Origin: Lepidurus packardi
Lineage: Eukaryota; Arthropoda; Branchiopoda; Notostraca; Triopsidae
Reading direction: 5' to 3'
NCBI GenBank assembly: GCA_023053545.1
Contig: JAKZAN010000002.1
Span: 8,986,790 to 9,050,789, forward strand
DNA length: 64,000 nt
The notes under the pieces are model-generated. The model saw nothing but the letters and a program-made list of their open reading frames with translations, did no database searches and was not told the DNA's origin. This document shows positions 52,301 to 64,000 of the stretch, in pieces. Every line of letters begins with the position of its first letter. The first letter of the stretch is position 1. The position numbers and the translations under genes were made by a program.

Positions 52301-53763
52301 CTTGCGTTCATTTTTTGACGCTTTGACGTCAAACAGCCACCATACTAAGCTTGATAAACTCATTGTCGTGTCTATTGGCATTCCAATGGAGGTCCAGGGA
52401 ACGCGGAACGCTCCAAAAGCATAATAAAAGCTTAATTATAAGTTGGGCTAAAAAAGGCTAAATTCCGGGCACGAGATTTCTGGGGGATCGGTTGGATTAG
52501 CAAGTTGCTACGAATAACTTCGGCAAGTGTGAACAGCCCCGAAAAGGCCACATTTTTATGACAGAGACCCAAGTTCACAGGTGGGGCTGGGGGGACATTT
52601 AGCATACCTGAAAAGCTGACTCTTAGGGCATTTGAATTGAACTGAACTGAGCCCAACTGAGCGACCTGTTCGGTTTTGAATGCTGCTCAGGTGTTACTTT
52701 ATTTGTCACTGAATAGGAATTTCCCTCGGTTTTCCGAGCTGGGCAGCAGCAAGAAACTAAACAGGAGGCCTCCCAAAAACGGTGGAAAACGGAGGCGACA
52801 AGCTGTCTGCCATAGCCAAGATGCTGGTGAATTGCACCCCCTCCCTCCCTCCCCCTTTCCCATCCTCAGTAGCCCCTCTTTTTTGTCTGGAACCTTTGAA
52901 ATTCAAGATTCTCTTGGCCCAAGTCTTTGAAATTTTCTATTTTATGCTCCATAGTAATAGAGGAGAAGGGCGATTCACCTCCTGGGATTGTTGAATAGCC
53001 TAACCTTTTGTGTTACCTGAATAGAAAATCTTTCAAGACACTTGAGTCAAAATATGGGCATATCACACTTCTCGCTTCCCCCCTTCTTTCCTTCTTTTTC
53101 CCCCTTTGAGAGTATGTACCATGCGGTTGAAGCTATGCTAAAAAGCCTCCTAAGCTCCTTCACCCAAATGGCCAACAAGAAAGTGAAAAGGTGGTGGAGC
53201 GGAAATTGAAATGACAAGTGATCTGATAAACTTCCGAACCCATTTAGCACCGCATTTTTCTTTTTTCTTCCCGAGGACTTGACACGGCATGACTTTCGGA
53301 GAGCAAGAACGAGAACTTTCAATCTGGCCGATATCATTTTTGATTTCACAAAGTTTTCCTCCCTGAAAATCGTGTCTTCTTCCCAGCGAGTTAATAAGTA
53401 AAGGGGACGGAGACAAAAAAGTTTGAAAGGCTATTTTTTTTATTTATTATTATATGCCAAACCTGTTTCTATGGTGTCCCTGCTGGGTCACCGTTTGAGA
53501 CGATGTTTTCAGACTTAGACCTCCTCCGATCTTGGTGACGAAGACTAGCAAAAAAACAACAGCTAGTAGGTAATTCTCTGGGGTTTATTTCATTTTTTCT
53601 TGTTTTTATTTCCCTTTTCCTTGGAGGTGGCGGGGGAAAGAAGCGTGAAGGCTAAGCGTGTGGGTTTCATAATTGCGAAAGCTGAAGAGTACTTGACCCC
53701 GCGTTTTAAGCCAAAGCTATTGAATAAAAGGCTCTGGCGACGAAGACGAAGTTGTCCACGGTC

Positions 53764-53935
53764 ATGCAAATGACCTTTGTATGTCATTTCATGACAAACG
53801 ACAATTTACGTTCATAACCATATTTGAACATTCGGACTGCATTACTTCAAGTTATTCCTAGGGCCCAAAAACGAGAGAGAGTTTAAAAGGCAAAGAGAAT
53901 AATAAGAAAAAGCTTCTAAAGCTCTGCATGCAAAT
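53764..53935. promoter_or_regulatory. Paired octamer sites with adjacent SOX-like sites
   Basis: ATGCAAAT occurs at 53764-53771 and 53928-53935. Three bases after the first is CTTTGT (53775-53780), a SOX core, and ACAAT follows near 53800. Order and spacing differ from the vertebrate SOX-OCT composite (SOX directly before OCT), so this is only a candidate POU/SOX element downstream of the Dichaete-like gene. Confidence 0.25.
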
Positions 53936-56900
53936 GTAAAATGCATTCAAAGCAAACATTGACATGACACTCATTTGTCTGTTCATTTTTTTCCTTTCGT
54001 GTGAGCCCATTTTGAAATTTTATCTTGAATGTCTTTGTTGGTCAGATTTTTTGACATACGAGCTCGGTTGTACTGATTATGCACTATATCTTGTTTCTTA
54101 TTTTCTTCCTTTTTAGTGTGGGCGTTAGTGTGTGACATGGAAGACCGAACAAGTCGAGGACAGTTTTACATTGAAGCGTTCCCATTTTCCCACGAGGAAG
54201 ATCTCCGAAAGCGTGACAAATGTGGTTTGGGGTTGTTCTTAAGAGACGAGGTAAAAAGGCCACGAGTAAGCTGAAAGAGCGAGAGACAAGAACGCCTGAA
54301 AACGAGGGCCCCATAAGGCGTCTGGGACTATGAGAAGTATAATATACCTTATGGCTTATGAATTAGCTTATCAAGTGTTTTTAAAAGGTGTGCACGGCCA
54401 TTCATTGCCTCACGTGTCGAAGAAACGCAGGTCTTCTAACTCAAATGGACGCTCGGTTATGGAAGGTCGTGAGAAGCATTCAGGGAATGCGGGATGGAGT
54501 CCCTGCAGGGACCTGGCTTTGGCCCGCACGTCCGCTTGTCACCTTCCAAGCAAAGGGATCGCCTTATACAGGTGACAGCTCCACAGACAACTCAGCTAGT
54601 GTTCCTCGTCCGAAAGTAAAAAAAGATAAACAGAAAATAAATAAATTAAAAAAATTAAAAATAACACTTCTTCATTTTTCCACTTCTTCTTCGTGTTCTT
54701 TTCCCTTTCTTTCTTCTTTTTTTCCTTTCTTTTTATTTGGAAAATTTAGATAGAAAAAGGAGATGGTGCTGGGGAGTTATCAGGCTTGGTTATCACACAA
54801 AAGCAAACTCTATGCGTGTAGCTGCTATTAGTAGCTGTATTGTTATGAAGAAGCTTGCGTACGTGGGAGCGAGTTATGGAAATCAAGACTTGGAGACCAA
54901 AGTTTCTGAAACACCACAAAAAAGGGGGAATTGTTCCTCCTCGAGATCGACAAAAACTTGCAAGGCGAAAGAAACGGTGTTGAGGATTGTTTAAAAGAAA
55001 AAAAGTGGGGAAAATCAGGAGGCACAGTCACACCAACGTTTCGCGAGAGGATGAGTAACCGACGTTTTCCTTTAAAGCCTATCAAAGTGAATAGGGCCAA
55101 TTGAAGCGAGTTTGGGAAGAAGAAAGGCCGTGTCGTAAAAGTTTGATAATCATGGCCTTTTCCACACCTGTCCAAAGTTTTTATGACTTGTGGCACAAGA
55201 TACAACCCAACTGCAGCCAGCGTGTAACATTGTCATTGCGTGCGGCATTTTTTTAGGGAAGATCTGTTCTGACGTGGCTGAAAGTAATCCAGGTTGCCCT
55301 ATCAGTTACAGTACTTCAATTACTTAAATATCACCTTCCAACTCGAAGTAACAATAGTTTGCAAGTGCAGTAGTTATTCAAGAGCCAAAAGGAAGTTGTT
55401 TTGTTTTCCTTTCATCGAACAATTGTTGTTTTTTAAGGAGGAGGGAGTGAAAATAAGTAAGAACCAGAAAGGGGTTTGGAGGCGCCATTTTGGGTTAACG
55501 TGTCAATCAGCTTCACCTTTTCTTTTTTTTTTTTACTTTCCAAGGCCTATTTTACTATCCGGCCCTTTTATTTTGTATTTTATTCTTTCAAGAAAGAAGG
55601 AAAAAAGGTAACGAAGGCCTAGGATGGCCGTATAACTTTTGTGATCTCTATTTTTTTAATAGTGAGGCTGTGTGCGGAAGACAAAAAGAAATGGCAGCAA
55701 ACGTGATATTGTGGGGGGCATTTATTGGGCCTACGTAAGTTTGGGCTCAAAACGCAGCAGCAATTCCTCCAATTTCCAACCTAGTTTACACCCTGTATTA
55801 AATTGAGGGTTGGCAAATTGTTGCTTCACCCCAGCAATTCTTTTTTATTTTATTTTGTTTTACCGCCTGGTATTTTATGTGCGGACCCGGGGGAATGTTG
55901 AAATGAGAGAGAGAGAGAGCAGTTCTGGAAGAAACAGAGCTTTTTGAGAGGGTTTATGGAACAATAACATCGTAATATGACTAACTCGGGAGCTATAATG
56001 CGGGAGCTTGTAGTCTATTGGAAAAGTATGAAAACTGGGGAATGTGTTTAAACATGGTTAATGATTCTTCTCGGGTCGTTGCCTGTTTACGTTACATAAG
56101 GCTTGCAAGTATCAACAACCGTAGGTGGTATTTTTCATTCTTGGGCTGTGTTAGGGAGGGAGCGACTAAACAATGAAAAAGATGTGTACGTAATGGGTTT
56201 GTCGTCGTGGTTTGGGTGTTGGTTGGGGGTTAAAGAAGCAAAAGCGAGCTGGGGTTTGTAGTTTGCAGAGTAGTTGTAGTTTTCCATTGCATTGTTGACA
56301 GGCCGTGCAAAGCATCTGTTTTCATTGTTGTAAAGCATATGTTGGGGTACTGAGGGGCCACAGGAGCGGGTCGTAAAAGCTTGTCTCTGGGATCGGGCTA
56401 TTGTTTCAGTGGAGACGTCCTTTTAACATGCGATAGCTGACGGTCCTTTTCAAGAGTGTTGCTATTACCACGTTACTTAATATACATGGGCTATAGTACC
56501 ATATAGGTAGAATATAGTACCGTACGGGTTTAACGAAAACGCAAGACTTGAAGAGAGTATATTGCGCAATTGGTATATTTACATTAGCACCCCTCTCTTG
56601 CCCCCTTACATATGCAAAAGCTTGCGTGATCTTTTAATGAAACTTAATGTTTATTTAGAAGCCCTCATTGCGATGGGGGGAGGAGTAGGCGGTTAAGGTT
56701 TGGGGACGACGATCCTGCTGAAACGAATATTACAAGCAGTTAAAGAGGGCACGCAGAACAATCGTAAAAAAAAGTAGATTCAGTTTTTCCCCAACTGTAT
56801 TTTTTTTATTAAATTTCAGAAACACGTTAGTATAATGCGAGAAAAGTTGCATACACGTTTAGACATTATATACGCACGATTTTCCACTTCCAAAGCTGGG

Positions 56901-57620
56901 ATTCCGTGGACACAAAAGGGGCGGTAAACGAGCCATTCCCATTGGGAGGTTTGCCCAATAGTTATCATCTTACCGAACTGTAATTATGGCCACATATATT
57001 GTTATACATTATACAATGGGTCACGGAAACAAAATCTCGGAATCTTTTCCAGTCGGGGTTCTTAGCCAAAATGTATCTGAAAGGGAAAGTAAGAAAAAAA
57101 ATCTAGTGTTTCATATAAGAAGCGAGTTTTTAAGGAGGAAGGACCAGGAAGGCGGTGTTTCTATCTATTTTCTCTGATTCTTATAAAGAGATGAATGCTA
57201 ATGAGTTATGAAAGAACCCGCCGCCAAAGCTAATTCAATCCATAAGCACCACCACACTATGCACTTGTTCCCTTTTTGTTTCAAAAAAAGGTTTGTTTGT
57301 GGGTGGGGAAAGGGATGAAGAAACTGCTGCACAAATAATGACAGTCCTAAAACGCGGTTAGCAGCTTGTGTGTATATGTGTGTGCTTGCTTTCGAGTAAA
57401 AACCCCAACCTGCATTGAAAAAATGAAAAGATGAATGCCAAGCGGCTCGTAATTTTTTCTTACAGCCTATCATTAACCCAGCGCCCACAATGACAAGGAA
57501 AATGGTGTAATGACAGGGTTAGGCTTACTCATTAGGACTTCAGGACTGCCGTTTATATTCTTTTCTTTGCGAGTTTCGGAAACGTAAGGCGAAAATATGA
57601 AGAAAAGGGTACAAGAAACG

Positions 57621-57720
57621 TATTAAATATTATTATATATATTATATATAAATATTATAAATATATATAATATTATATAATATATATAATATTATATAAT
57701 ATATATAATATTATATAATA
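57621..57720. repeat. AT-only tandem array with a 19-bp unit
   Basis: About 100 bases are almost purely A and T. Three exact copies of ATATATAATATTATATAAT fill 57663-57719, preceded by degenerate copies. The unit is nearly self-complementary, so the array can form cruciform or slipped structures. Confidence 0.9.
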
Positions 57721-60407
57721 GAAAAAAATGGCGCGGCTTAAGTTGTTCTGACAGGTGTGTCAGGAATCTAACTTTTAAGTCTCATAATTTCTATGAAATG
57801 TAGCATGGGCTTAACTGCGGGAAATTAACCGCTAAGCAAACTCGCTAATGTGAGAAAAGTTTGAGTTGTTTCTCCCCTTTTTTAATTTCTGACGAACATT
57901 AGTGAACCTTACGTCAGTTCCAGGTACTCCAAACAGGAAAAAGGAAAAAGAAAAGAAACCAGAAAGGGGAAACGGAGAACGAGCTCACGTCTCATTAAGC
58001 ATGGTCTCGTATTCCAATGTTGACATGAAGGAGTTGTGCGAAGCCAATTTATGAGCCTTTAATGAAAGCCCCGCACCTTGTGGAGACCTGCGCCGCCAAA
58101 AGAGGCCAAGTTGTGTGAGCCAAGTAGCTATCACTTTGGAAGCTTTATTTTTACTTCCAATCCCTTTTTTGTTTCCAACAGCAATTTCTGTTAGTTTTAT
58201 TTAAATGAGAGGCCCCGTAATTGGCTGAAGAAAGGGGTTACCGCTTTGAAGACTATTCTTTGCCGAGTTTAAGAGGAAGTCTGTGTCTGCTTTGCTTGCT
58301 TGTGTGTAGGTTTTTCAGGAGCAGGTGCAAAGTAGATTGTAGAGGAATGCTTAGGATTTAAAATATGGATTTTTTCAAAATTGACAGCTATTACGTACAG
58401 TTCTTTAAGCTTGAAAATGACACGACCTGGTTATAAAGCAGTTTATAAAGCCGCTGGGTGGGCTTACATTACAAGCAACCTTAGACTGTTTTATTTTAAG
58501 AGCTTTATTTAATTTTATCTGTTTTGATCCTTAAATGAAAAATACAAAGTTTTGTCTTCTGGCAAGTCTTCTCTGTTATGCTTTATGGAGCATTAAGTAT
58601 TCTCATTCATACGCAAAAGCACTGTCTTTTTTGCCTTTTGTTTCGCTCGTTTGTCTCTTGGAATAATGACTGATCCATTTCGGGTCCCCACCAAAAAAAA
58701 ATACAATAGTGAAATACGATTACATTCCTTTTTCAGATGAGATTTAGAATGGAAATAGAACCTTAAAACAAAGACAGAAGGTCGCTCCAGTTGTACTGTC
58801 ATTGCCCAACAAAACGAAACAACCGGACTTGGAAACCAGGCCAGTTTCTTTGCGACACCAATTCAATCATTGTCACTTTTTTCCCTTTTCTTTCTAACCC
58901 TCTGCTTACGTGGAGGTTTCTGTTCTTCCCATAGTTAGAACGACATAGGCTATGATTACATCTCTCTAGAGGATAAACCCTAGTCACATACGTCGCAGAC
59001 TGAACTCCCAAGACATCAAAACGTGAAAATGAACACGTGACTTGCAGAAAACGTCCCATGAAAGAGGAATCGATTTCTTTGAGTCTTAATTTCACTTTAA
59101 AACATTTTTGAAATTTTACATTATTTTATTAACCCAAATACACTACCTTGTTTGATTCTAAGATCACTCCAATATTTTTATTACAGTTTTCTGTAGTAAA
59201 TGGCCTCGAAATTCTGTCCTGAACATTGAACATGTAATTTGATTTCATTAGTATAACAATACTGAATTGTAAGATCACCAGGCAAGTTTTCTTTTGCAAT
59301 CTAAAATGAATGCGCAGGTTTGGATTAGCGTTCCGTGTAGATTTGCTTTAATTGCATTTCTTGAAAAAAAATGCTTTGAAAGCGTTTGGGGATGTTGTAG
59401 TTTGAAGGAATAGGCTGACACTTCTTAATTTGGATGTGAGTGTGTCACAAAAGGTTTCCTTGTGTTTGACGTTGGTGGCTATTGTTATGTACGTCAGAGT
59501 TTGCAACAATGATTACCCAGGCAACGGCTTTTGGTTGGGCTGCCGCAGCATGGACCACTGTTTTCCTCAGCAGGGCTGAGTGCTGCGACTCAGCAACCTA
59601 GCCATTGTCCTGTCACCTGGAGCTACAATCTAAAACCCCAGGATGAAACCAGAAGGGTCTCTCTCTCTCTTCTCTCTCTCTACTCTCTTTAGCTCTGTAG
59701 CTCGCCTCTCTGTCTATTGTCCCCGGAAACTTTGGCAAAAGAATGGACCAAAGGGGGGACGGGGAACCTAGCCAACGTTCGGGAGTGCTAGTACTGTGTG
59801 CTTGTAGTGCTGTTTGAGACTTGGCAAGCATTCTTGGTGAGATTAATTTTCCACGTCTTTTTTGTGTCCTTCTCTCCTTTACACTTCCACTTCCACCCTC
59901 ACCTGCACCCACCGCCCGCGCTCGTTCTTCTCTTTCATGAAAACCGTCCTTCTTTCTTGACGGTGTGTTGCTTTAGCTGCTGCATACAGAAGGGACACGA
60001 AACGGCAGGATGGATGGATTCACTGGAGGTGCGAAAGCATTCACTCACCCGTCACACCTTTTTTTGCTATGTCACCTTGATAACAGCAGTTGCAGCAAGG
60101 GGGATGAACCTGTCAGCCTTAGTAACAAAAACGCCCACCATATATAGCACTACTACTAGAACTTACTACTATATTGCCACCATCGGGGAGAGAAAGACAT
60201 CTTTTTGTGTTGCTATTAGGGTTTAGAAGTAGTGCCAAGTACTGTCACTTGAAACAGGATCGAGAGGTTTGGGATTGGAGCTTCTAGTACGTCTTTTTTC
60301 CTCTATGAATCTAAAAATTGCTGAATTCAAGTTTTGCAACTGTAAGTAGATTCCTGTGGAATTGGTTAGTACGATTAGCCAGTAAAGATTCAATGGTGCA
60401 ATGTATA

Positions 60408-60413
60408 TTTATT
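60408..60413 (-). other. Poly(A) signal, Dichaete-like gene
   Basis: AATAAA on the minus strand about 257 bases past the stop codon at 60670. It is the first canonical hexamer I see downstream. Confidence 0.45.
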
Positions 60414-60669
60414 GACTCTCACACATGACTTGTATACATTCGAAAGCCACAGAAATTGTTGAAAAGGTGACGGTGATTTTGCGTATAGGTTTTTTTACAT
60501 AAGTGAACCGAGTTTAAAGCGTTATGGAAAGAAAAACTCGTTATGGAAAGTACCATTTACAATGGAAAGGATGCAAACATTATTTTGAAAAAGAGTTGAT
60601 AGGAATGTTTAAAAAAATAGGAACCTGAAAAGAAGAATGGTTGATTTTTCAGTTATATTTACATCCGCT

Positions 60670-61787
60670 TTAATAGATTACGGGTACTGGCCTTCGCAAG
60701 CCCGCCAATTGATCCAAGGAAGGGTAGGCAGCTCCGTAGGCTGCGACTGCGGCGTGTGAGGGCAACGTAGGCGACATCCTGGGTCTGTTGATGTTCGCTA
60801 CTGCGTTGTTGTTGGCGGATGTCACTTGCTGCATAGCTTTAGAGTACATGTAGGAAGAATAGATTGCAGAGTTTGCATTGGAATTCTGCTGCATGGCCGT
60901 GGAAACCATAGACATGGAAGGAAGTTTGCTATTGTTGTCATCTGCAGCAATGGCGCTGCTGGACAAAGGAGATAAATCCGTAGCTCCGCATTGTTGCGCA
61001 TTGTGATGCAAATGCAATGGGGGCATGGCGGCCATGTTCATGGCCAGATTACCGAAAGCCGCCGCTGCGGCAGCGGGAGTTGTGGCATAGTACGGACCGG
61101 CTGGTACGTTGCTGTAAGGATTCGGAGCAAAGCCAAATAGCCGGGATTTGTCTAATTCAAAAGCAGCCGCTGCCGCCGCCGCCGAGCTGTTGTATGAAGA
61201 TGCTTGGGTTATAGTATTATTGTTGGGGTTGTTGGCAGCCACCGAGAACCAAGACGAGACCGGATCCAGATTATTACCATGGGGAGAAGTCATGTAAGAC
61301 ATCGGAAATGCTGCGTACGGCGTTTTATTGGAAGGCGCTCTGGGCTTACGACGGGGCCGGTACTTGTAATCGGGATGTTCCTTCATGTGAAGCGTCCGTA
61401 AACGTTTAGCTTCGTCGATAAACGGTCTTTTTTCTTCCTCGGTCAGTAATTTCCATTCCGCACCTGACAATTTAATTTCGTTTATTAAAACATCGGCACT
61501 TTGGGGTCAACAAGTACGTCATTTTAGCATGACACATTAAGAAGTGTGTAGGAATCGAGTTATTTTAGGGAAATATAACAATTGACCTTACCTAAGCGCT
61601 TGGAAATCTCCGAATTGTGCATCTTAGGATGATCTTGGGCGATTTTTCGACGTTGTAAACGCGACCAGACCATGAATGCATTCATGGGTCTTTTGATGTG
61701 GTCCGGATTACAACGTTTGCTGTGGGAACCCATTAAATCGGGCGACGGGGTAGTGGAGGATGCGCAAGACAAAGCTGTCATAGCCAT
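60670..61787 (-). CDS. D: SoxB HMG-box transcription factor, Dichaete-like
   Basis: Exons 61787-61592 and 61463-60670 join in frame into 329 residues. The start ATG sits in a strong Kozak context (ACCATGG). The N-terminus is only 28 residues, then the HMG box at about 29-108: [66 protein letters not shown]. The intron interrupts it at KRLG|AEWK in phase 1, the same codon as in the Sox21b-like gene. The rest is Ala/Asn/Ser-rich with several poly-Ala runs and ends [12 protein letters not shown], close to the RRPVPVLY I recall for Drosophila Dichaete. Position third in the cluster and that ending favour Dichaete; a short N-terminus and the shared intron make a second Sox21b-type paralogue the main alternative. 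It is a nuclear factor expected to act in segmentation and the nervous system by orthology. Confidence 0.88.
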
Positions 61788-64000
61788 GGTAATTTTCACT
61801 TCAACGACTGAGGTTGTGTAACTTGCAAACGACGTACTACTCAGGAGATCTTATTTGCTAATTGAGTTTCTGTTTTGTTTGCTGCAATGGGATAACGAGG
61901 TGTTTCACGATACGATGAAGCCACACGACTGGCGTAGAGAAGCACTACCATGGACATGGGTCTGCTCTTGCTCCATGTCCCAGCTTTTACATTCACTCTG
62001 GCGGTCCTCAAAGGGAAACGCTGCGAAACCTAGCGCAGCTTGTCTGGGCCAGACAAACCTAAAAGGCGTGCCCAGTGCTAAGCGAATGCTCCAACCAGCT
62101 CGGGGAGCCCCGAACAATAGAAGAGGCGGGCTATGGCCGCGTCTGTCTTGACGAATAGAGAACCTGCTCCTTCACGCTCATTACAGAACCCCGGTCCGAA
62201 AGAAGAAGGCGAAGGAAAGAAAAAAGCCTCCCGCAATGCTGATCATGGCATCCGGCCGCGAACCCGAGCCATAAGACTGGACCATAAGATTCTCCTTTCA
62301 GGCTACAAGGATTTACCCTATGTTACCGCTACAGTTAAGAATGGGATTAACTAACACATGCCAAGCTTATCAATGGTTACCGACTGGGATTCGAGGAGTG
62401 AAATCAAGACGTTTTTATACGGACATTTTAAAGGGTAATAGCCATCAAGAACACATTGGAGGGGTTTGGATGGATGCTTAAAAATCCACATTATTTTAAG
62501 AATGATTAACTTTGTTCCGAATTCTTATGAACAGGCTTTTACGAGGTGCAGGTATTCCAAGTTTTGGACATGACGTCACAGCAGTGCTGTGGCGTGGCTT
62601 ACGGCGCTTGTTACCGCGGTAACTGTTTATCTCATACTTAAAACAGTAAACAAAGCTTCCATGTACGAAACTAAACTGTTTTTATAGATGATTTATAGAT
62701 TCCTTCCTTATAGTTTTATAGATTCCTTCATTATAGATCTTATTTTTTAAGATAAGGTTGTTTTTTGGTGGATATTTGACGTTTTAACACTATAGTATAG
62801 TGTAGTGACAGTGTTTCTGTGTCATCGTCACGAACAAGGCGACGAAATTACACAGAACTTTTAGGTCTTGAAAGGCAATTCATTTATCAAAGTTGAATGG
62901 GATCGATATGGAATGACAGTGTATGAAAGAAGAAAAAGAGGGTCAAGCAGCAGCAAAAAGCAATATTTGCTGTGTTTTTCCCTATTCAGTAAAGCTGGTC
63001 TGGGTTTTATCGCTATCCCTGTCGTTTATTATTAGAATGTATGATTAATGAAATGTCAGGGAGTCAAGAGAGAATTAGCCTTGCCACTTATGTGAAGCAC
63101 TGTTTAAGAAAGCCACGTGCAGAGCTCATCTCTTTGTTCCATGAGGACATGCTGCACATCGACGCTAGCCAGACCAGCTTTTTTTTGTCACGTGCTGTCG
63201 GTTCCGAAGATTTACAGAGGGGGGACAAAATCCAAAGCGAGTGTGTACCCCCTGGTTTGGAGTATTATACGTTGGTGGTGGCGATCCGTATGATGTGCAC
63301 GATTCAACGGGCTCATTGTCACCCTTTTCTCCCCCTCCTCTTTGATAATACGTTAGGGAAAAGCGCGGACAAGAGAATGTTTTCCCTGTCCTTATGCGCG
63401 ATTGGATTTGCTCTCAAAAGTTTTCCCGGCATTTGTTCAACTGAAAGGCAAAAGCATATGTGGTGAGGCAAAAGACCCGCTGAGAACCAGGGAATTGAAA
63501 TTTTACTTGCGATTAACTATTCGATGAGCTTACATTAATGGAAAGAACGAGCTAGTAATTGTCTTTGGGGGAACACATCACACAATTTTGCAGATTATTG
63601 TGGAGAAAATTAAAACCAACAAACCCGATGACAAATGGGGCAAAGGGACTTGAGACTTTATTATCTATTTTCTTTTCTATTTTATTGTGATTTTTTTTTT
63701 TTTTTTACCCCGCCAACGTTATGTACCTTTCCCCAAACTGCGAACATGCACGCAACTCAAAAGGGTTGAAGGATATAAGGGGCATATAGTTTACTTACGT
63801 GGTTAATAGCCTCGGTATAAACAAATTAAAATTGTGAAATAATAGCGTGTTGGCAATGAAATGTTGCTTGGTTTGGAAAAGGAAGACTGCATAGAGCGAG
63901 GGCATGTTTTGCAGAACAGAAACAGCAAGTATCTTATTAGGAGGCTTAAAAGGGTTACAGTTGCATATATAGTTGTTCCATTGGCAAGAATGCGAACAAA
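61788..64000. promoter_or_regulatory. Upstream region of the Dichaete-like gene
   Basis: About 2.2 kb running to the window end. A comparatively GC-rich block (about 61900-62280) lies directly upstream of the ATG and is the best promoter and 5' UTR candidate, though no TATA box is evident. Further up are TGACGTCA (62571-62578), a 14-bp palindrome GTTACCGCGGTAAC (62610-62623), a 22-bp imperfect tandem repeat and a T16 run (63691-63706). The 141-codon frame at 63041-63466 (+) shows no domain. Confidence 0.4.
62692..62736. repeat. 22-bp imperfect tandem repeat
   Basis: TTTATAGATTCCTTCCTTATAG (62692-62713) and a copy with one mismatch (62715-62736) are separated by one base, about 0.9 kb upstream of the Dichaete-like ATG. 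Confidence 0.85.

Larger units (their letters stand above)
43473..60669. other. 17-kb gene-free interval between Sox21b and the Dichaete-like gene
   Basis: No supported gene on either strand. Landmarks: the Sox21b 5' flank with a UTR acceptor (43601/43602), a 24-bp tandem duplication (43683-43730) and TGACGTCA at 44660-44667; a G14 run (46341-46354); an 18-base direct repeat CTTGAAACTTTTGTTTTT at 49846-49863 and 49918-49935; TGACGTCA at 52324-52331; two ATGCAAAT octamers (53764, 53928); (GA)n near 55905-55918; and an AT tandem array (57621-57720). Larger open frames (45287-45682, 47411-47809) show no domain. Probably regulatory DNA of the Sox genes, inferred from position. Confidence 0.5.

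Noticed and set aside
61905-62117. Minus-strand open frame just upstream of the Dichaete-like ATG
   Set aside because: It ends in a stop before the Dichaete start and encodes no known domain; it is best read as GC-rich promoter or 5' UTR sequence.
63041-63466. 141-codon plus-strand open frame near the right end
   Set aside because: No domain, signal or membrane pattern and no exon neighbours; length is possible by chance in 64 kb.

Overview
This is a eukaryotic, almost certainly arthropod, nuclear window: AT-rich, genes split by short GT-AG introns (mostly 50-250 nt), long non-coding intervals, and arthropod-type families (peritrophin-A chitin-binding domains, a DM4/12-like gene pair, and the three-gene SoxB cluster Sox21a-Sox21b-Dichaete known from insects). 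I cannot name the species. There is no sign of bacterial operons, rRNA, tRNA, CRISPR or an intact transposon.

The left third (about 3-23 kb) is gene-dense. In order: a secreted apolipoprotein D-like lipocalin (+); a divergent heparan sulfate 2-O-sulfotransferase-like Golgi protein (-), tail-to-tail with the lipocalin; the snRNP-assembly chaperone pICln (+), head-to-head with the sulfotransferase; a secreted protein with five CBM14 chitin-binding domains (+); two divergently transcribed paralogues of a DM4/12-like cysteine-containing family (- and +), one of them with two homologous membrane-spanning exons in tandem; and the peroxisomal AAA ATPase PEX1 (+, 17 exons reconstructed). Every reconstructed multi-exon gene was checked for reading phase across each junction.

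The right two thirds (23-64 kb) hold only three coding genes, all on the minus strand: Sox21a (27.6-28.9 kb), Sox21b (41.0-43.5 kb) and Dichaete-like (60.7-61.8 kb). They are separated by 12 kb and 17 kb without a recognisable gene, as expected for developmental transcription factors with extended cis-regulation. Order and shared orientation match the insect SoxB cluster. Sox21b and the Dichaete-like gene share an HMG-box intron at the same codon and a similar C-terminal tail, while Sox21a has its intron elsewhere, so the first two look like the closer pair.

Points most worth following up: the tandem phase 1-1 transmembrane exons, the sulfotransferase-like gene that has lost its cofactor-binding residues, a perfect 26-bp inverted repeat in the Sox21a HMG-box intron, and an excess of the SOX-like 9-mer CTATTGTTG between Sox21a and Sox21b. 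All orthology calls rest on recognition by eye; no searches were run.
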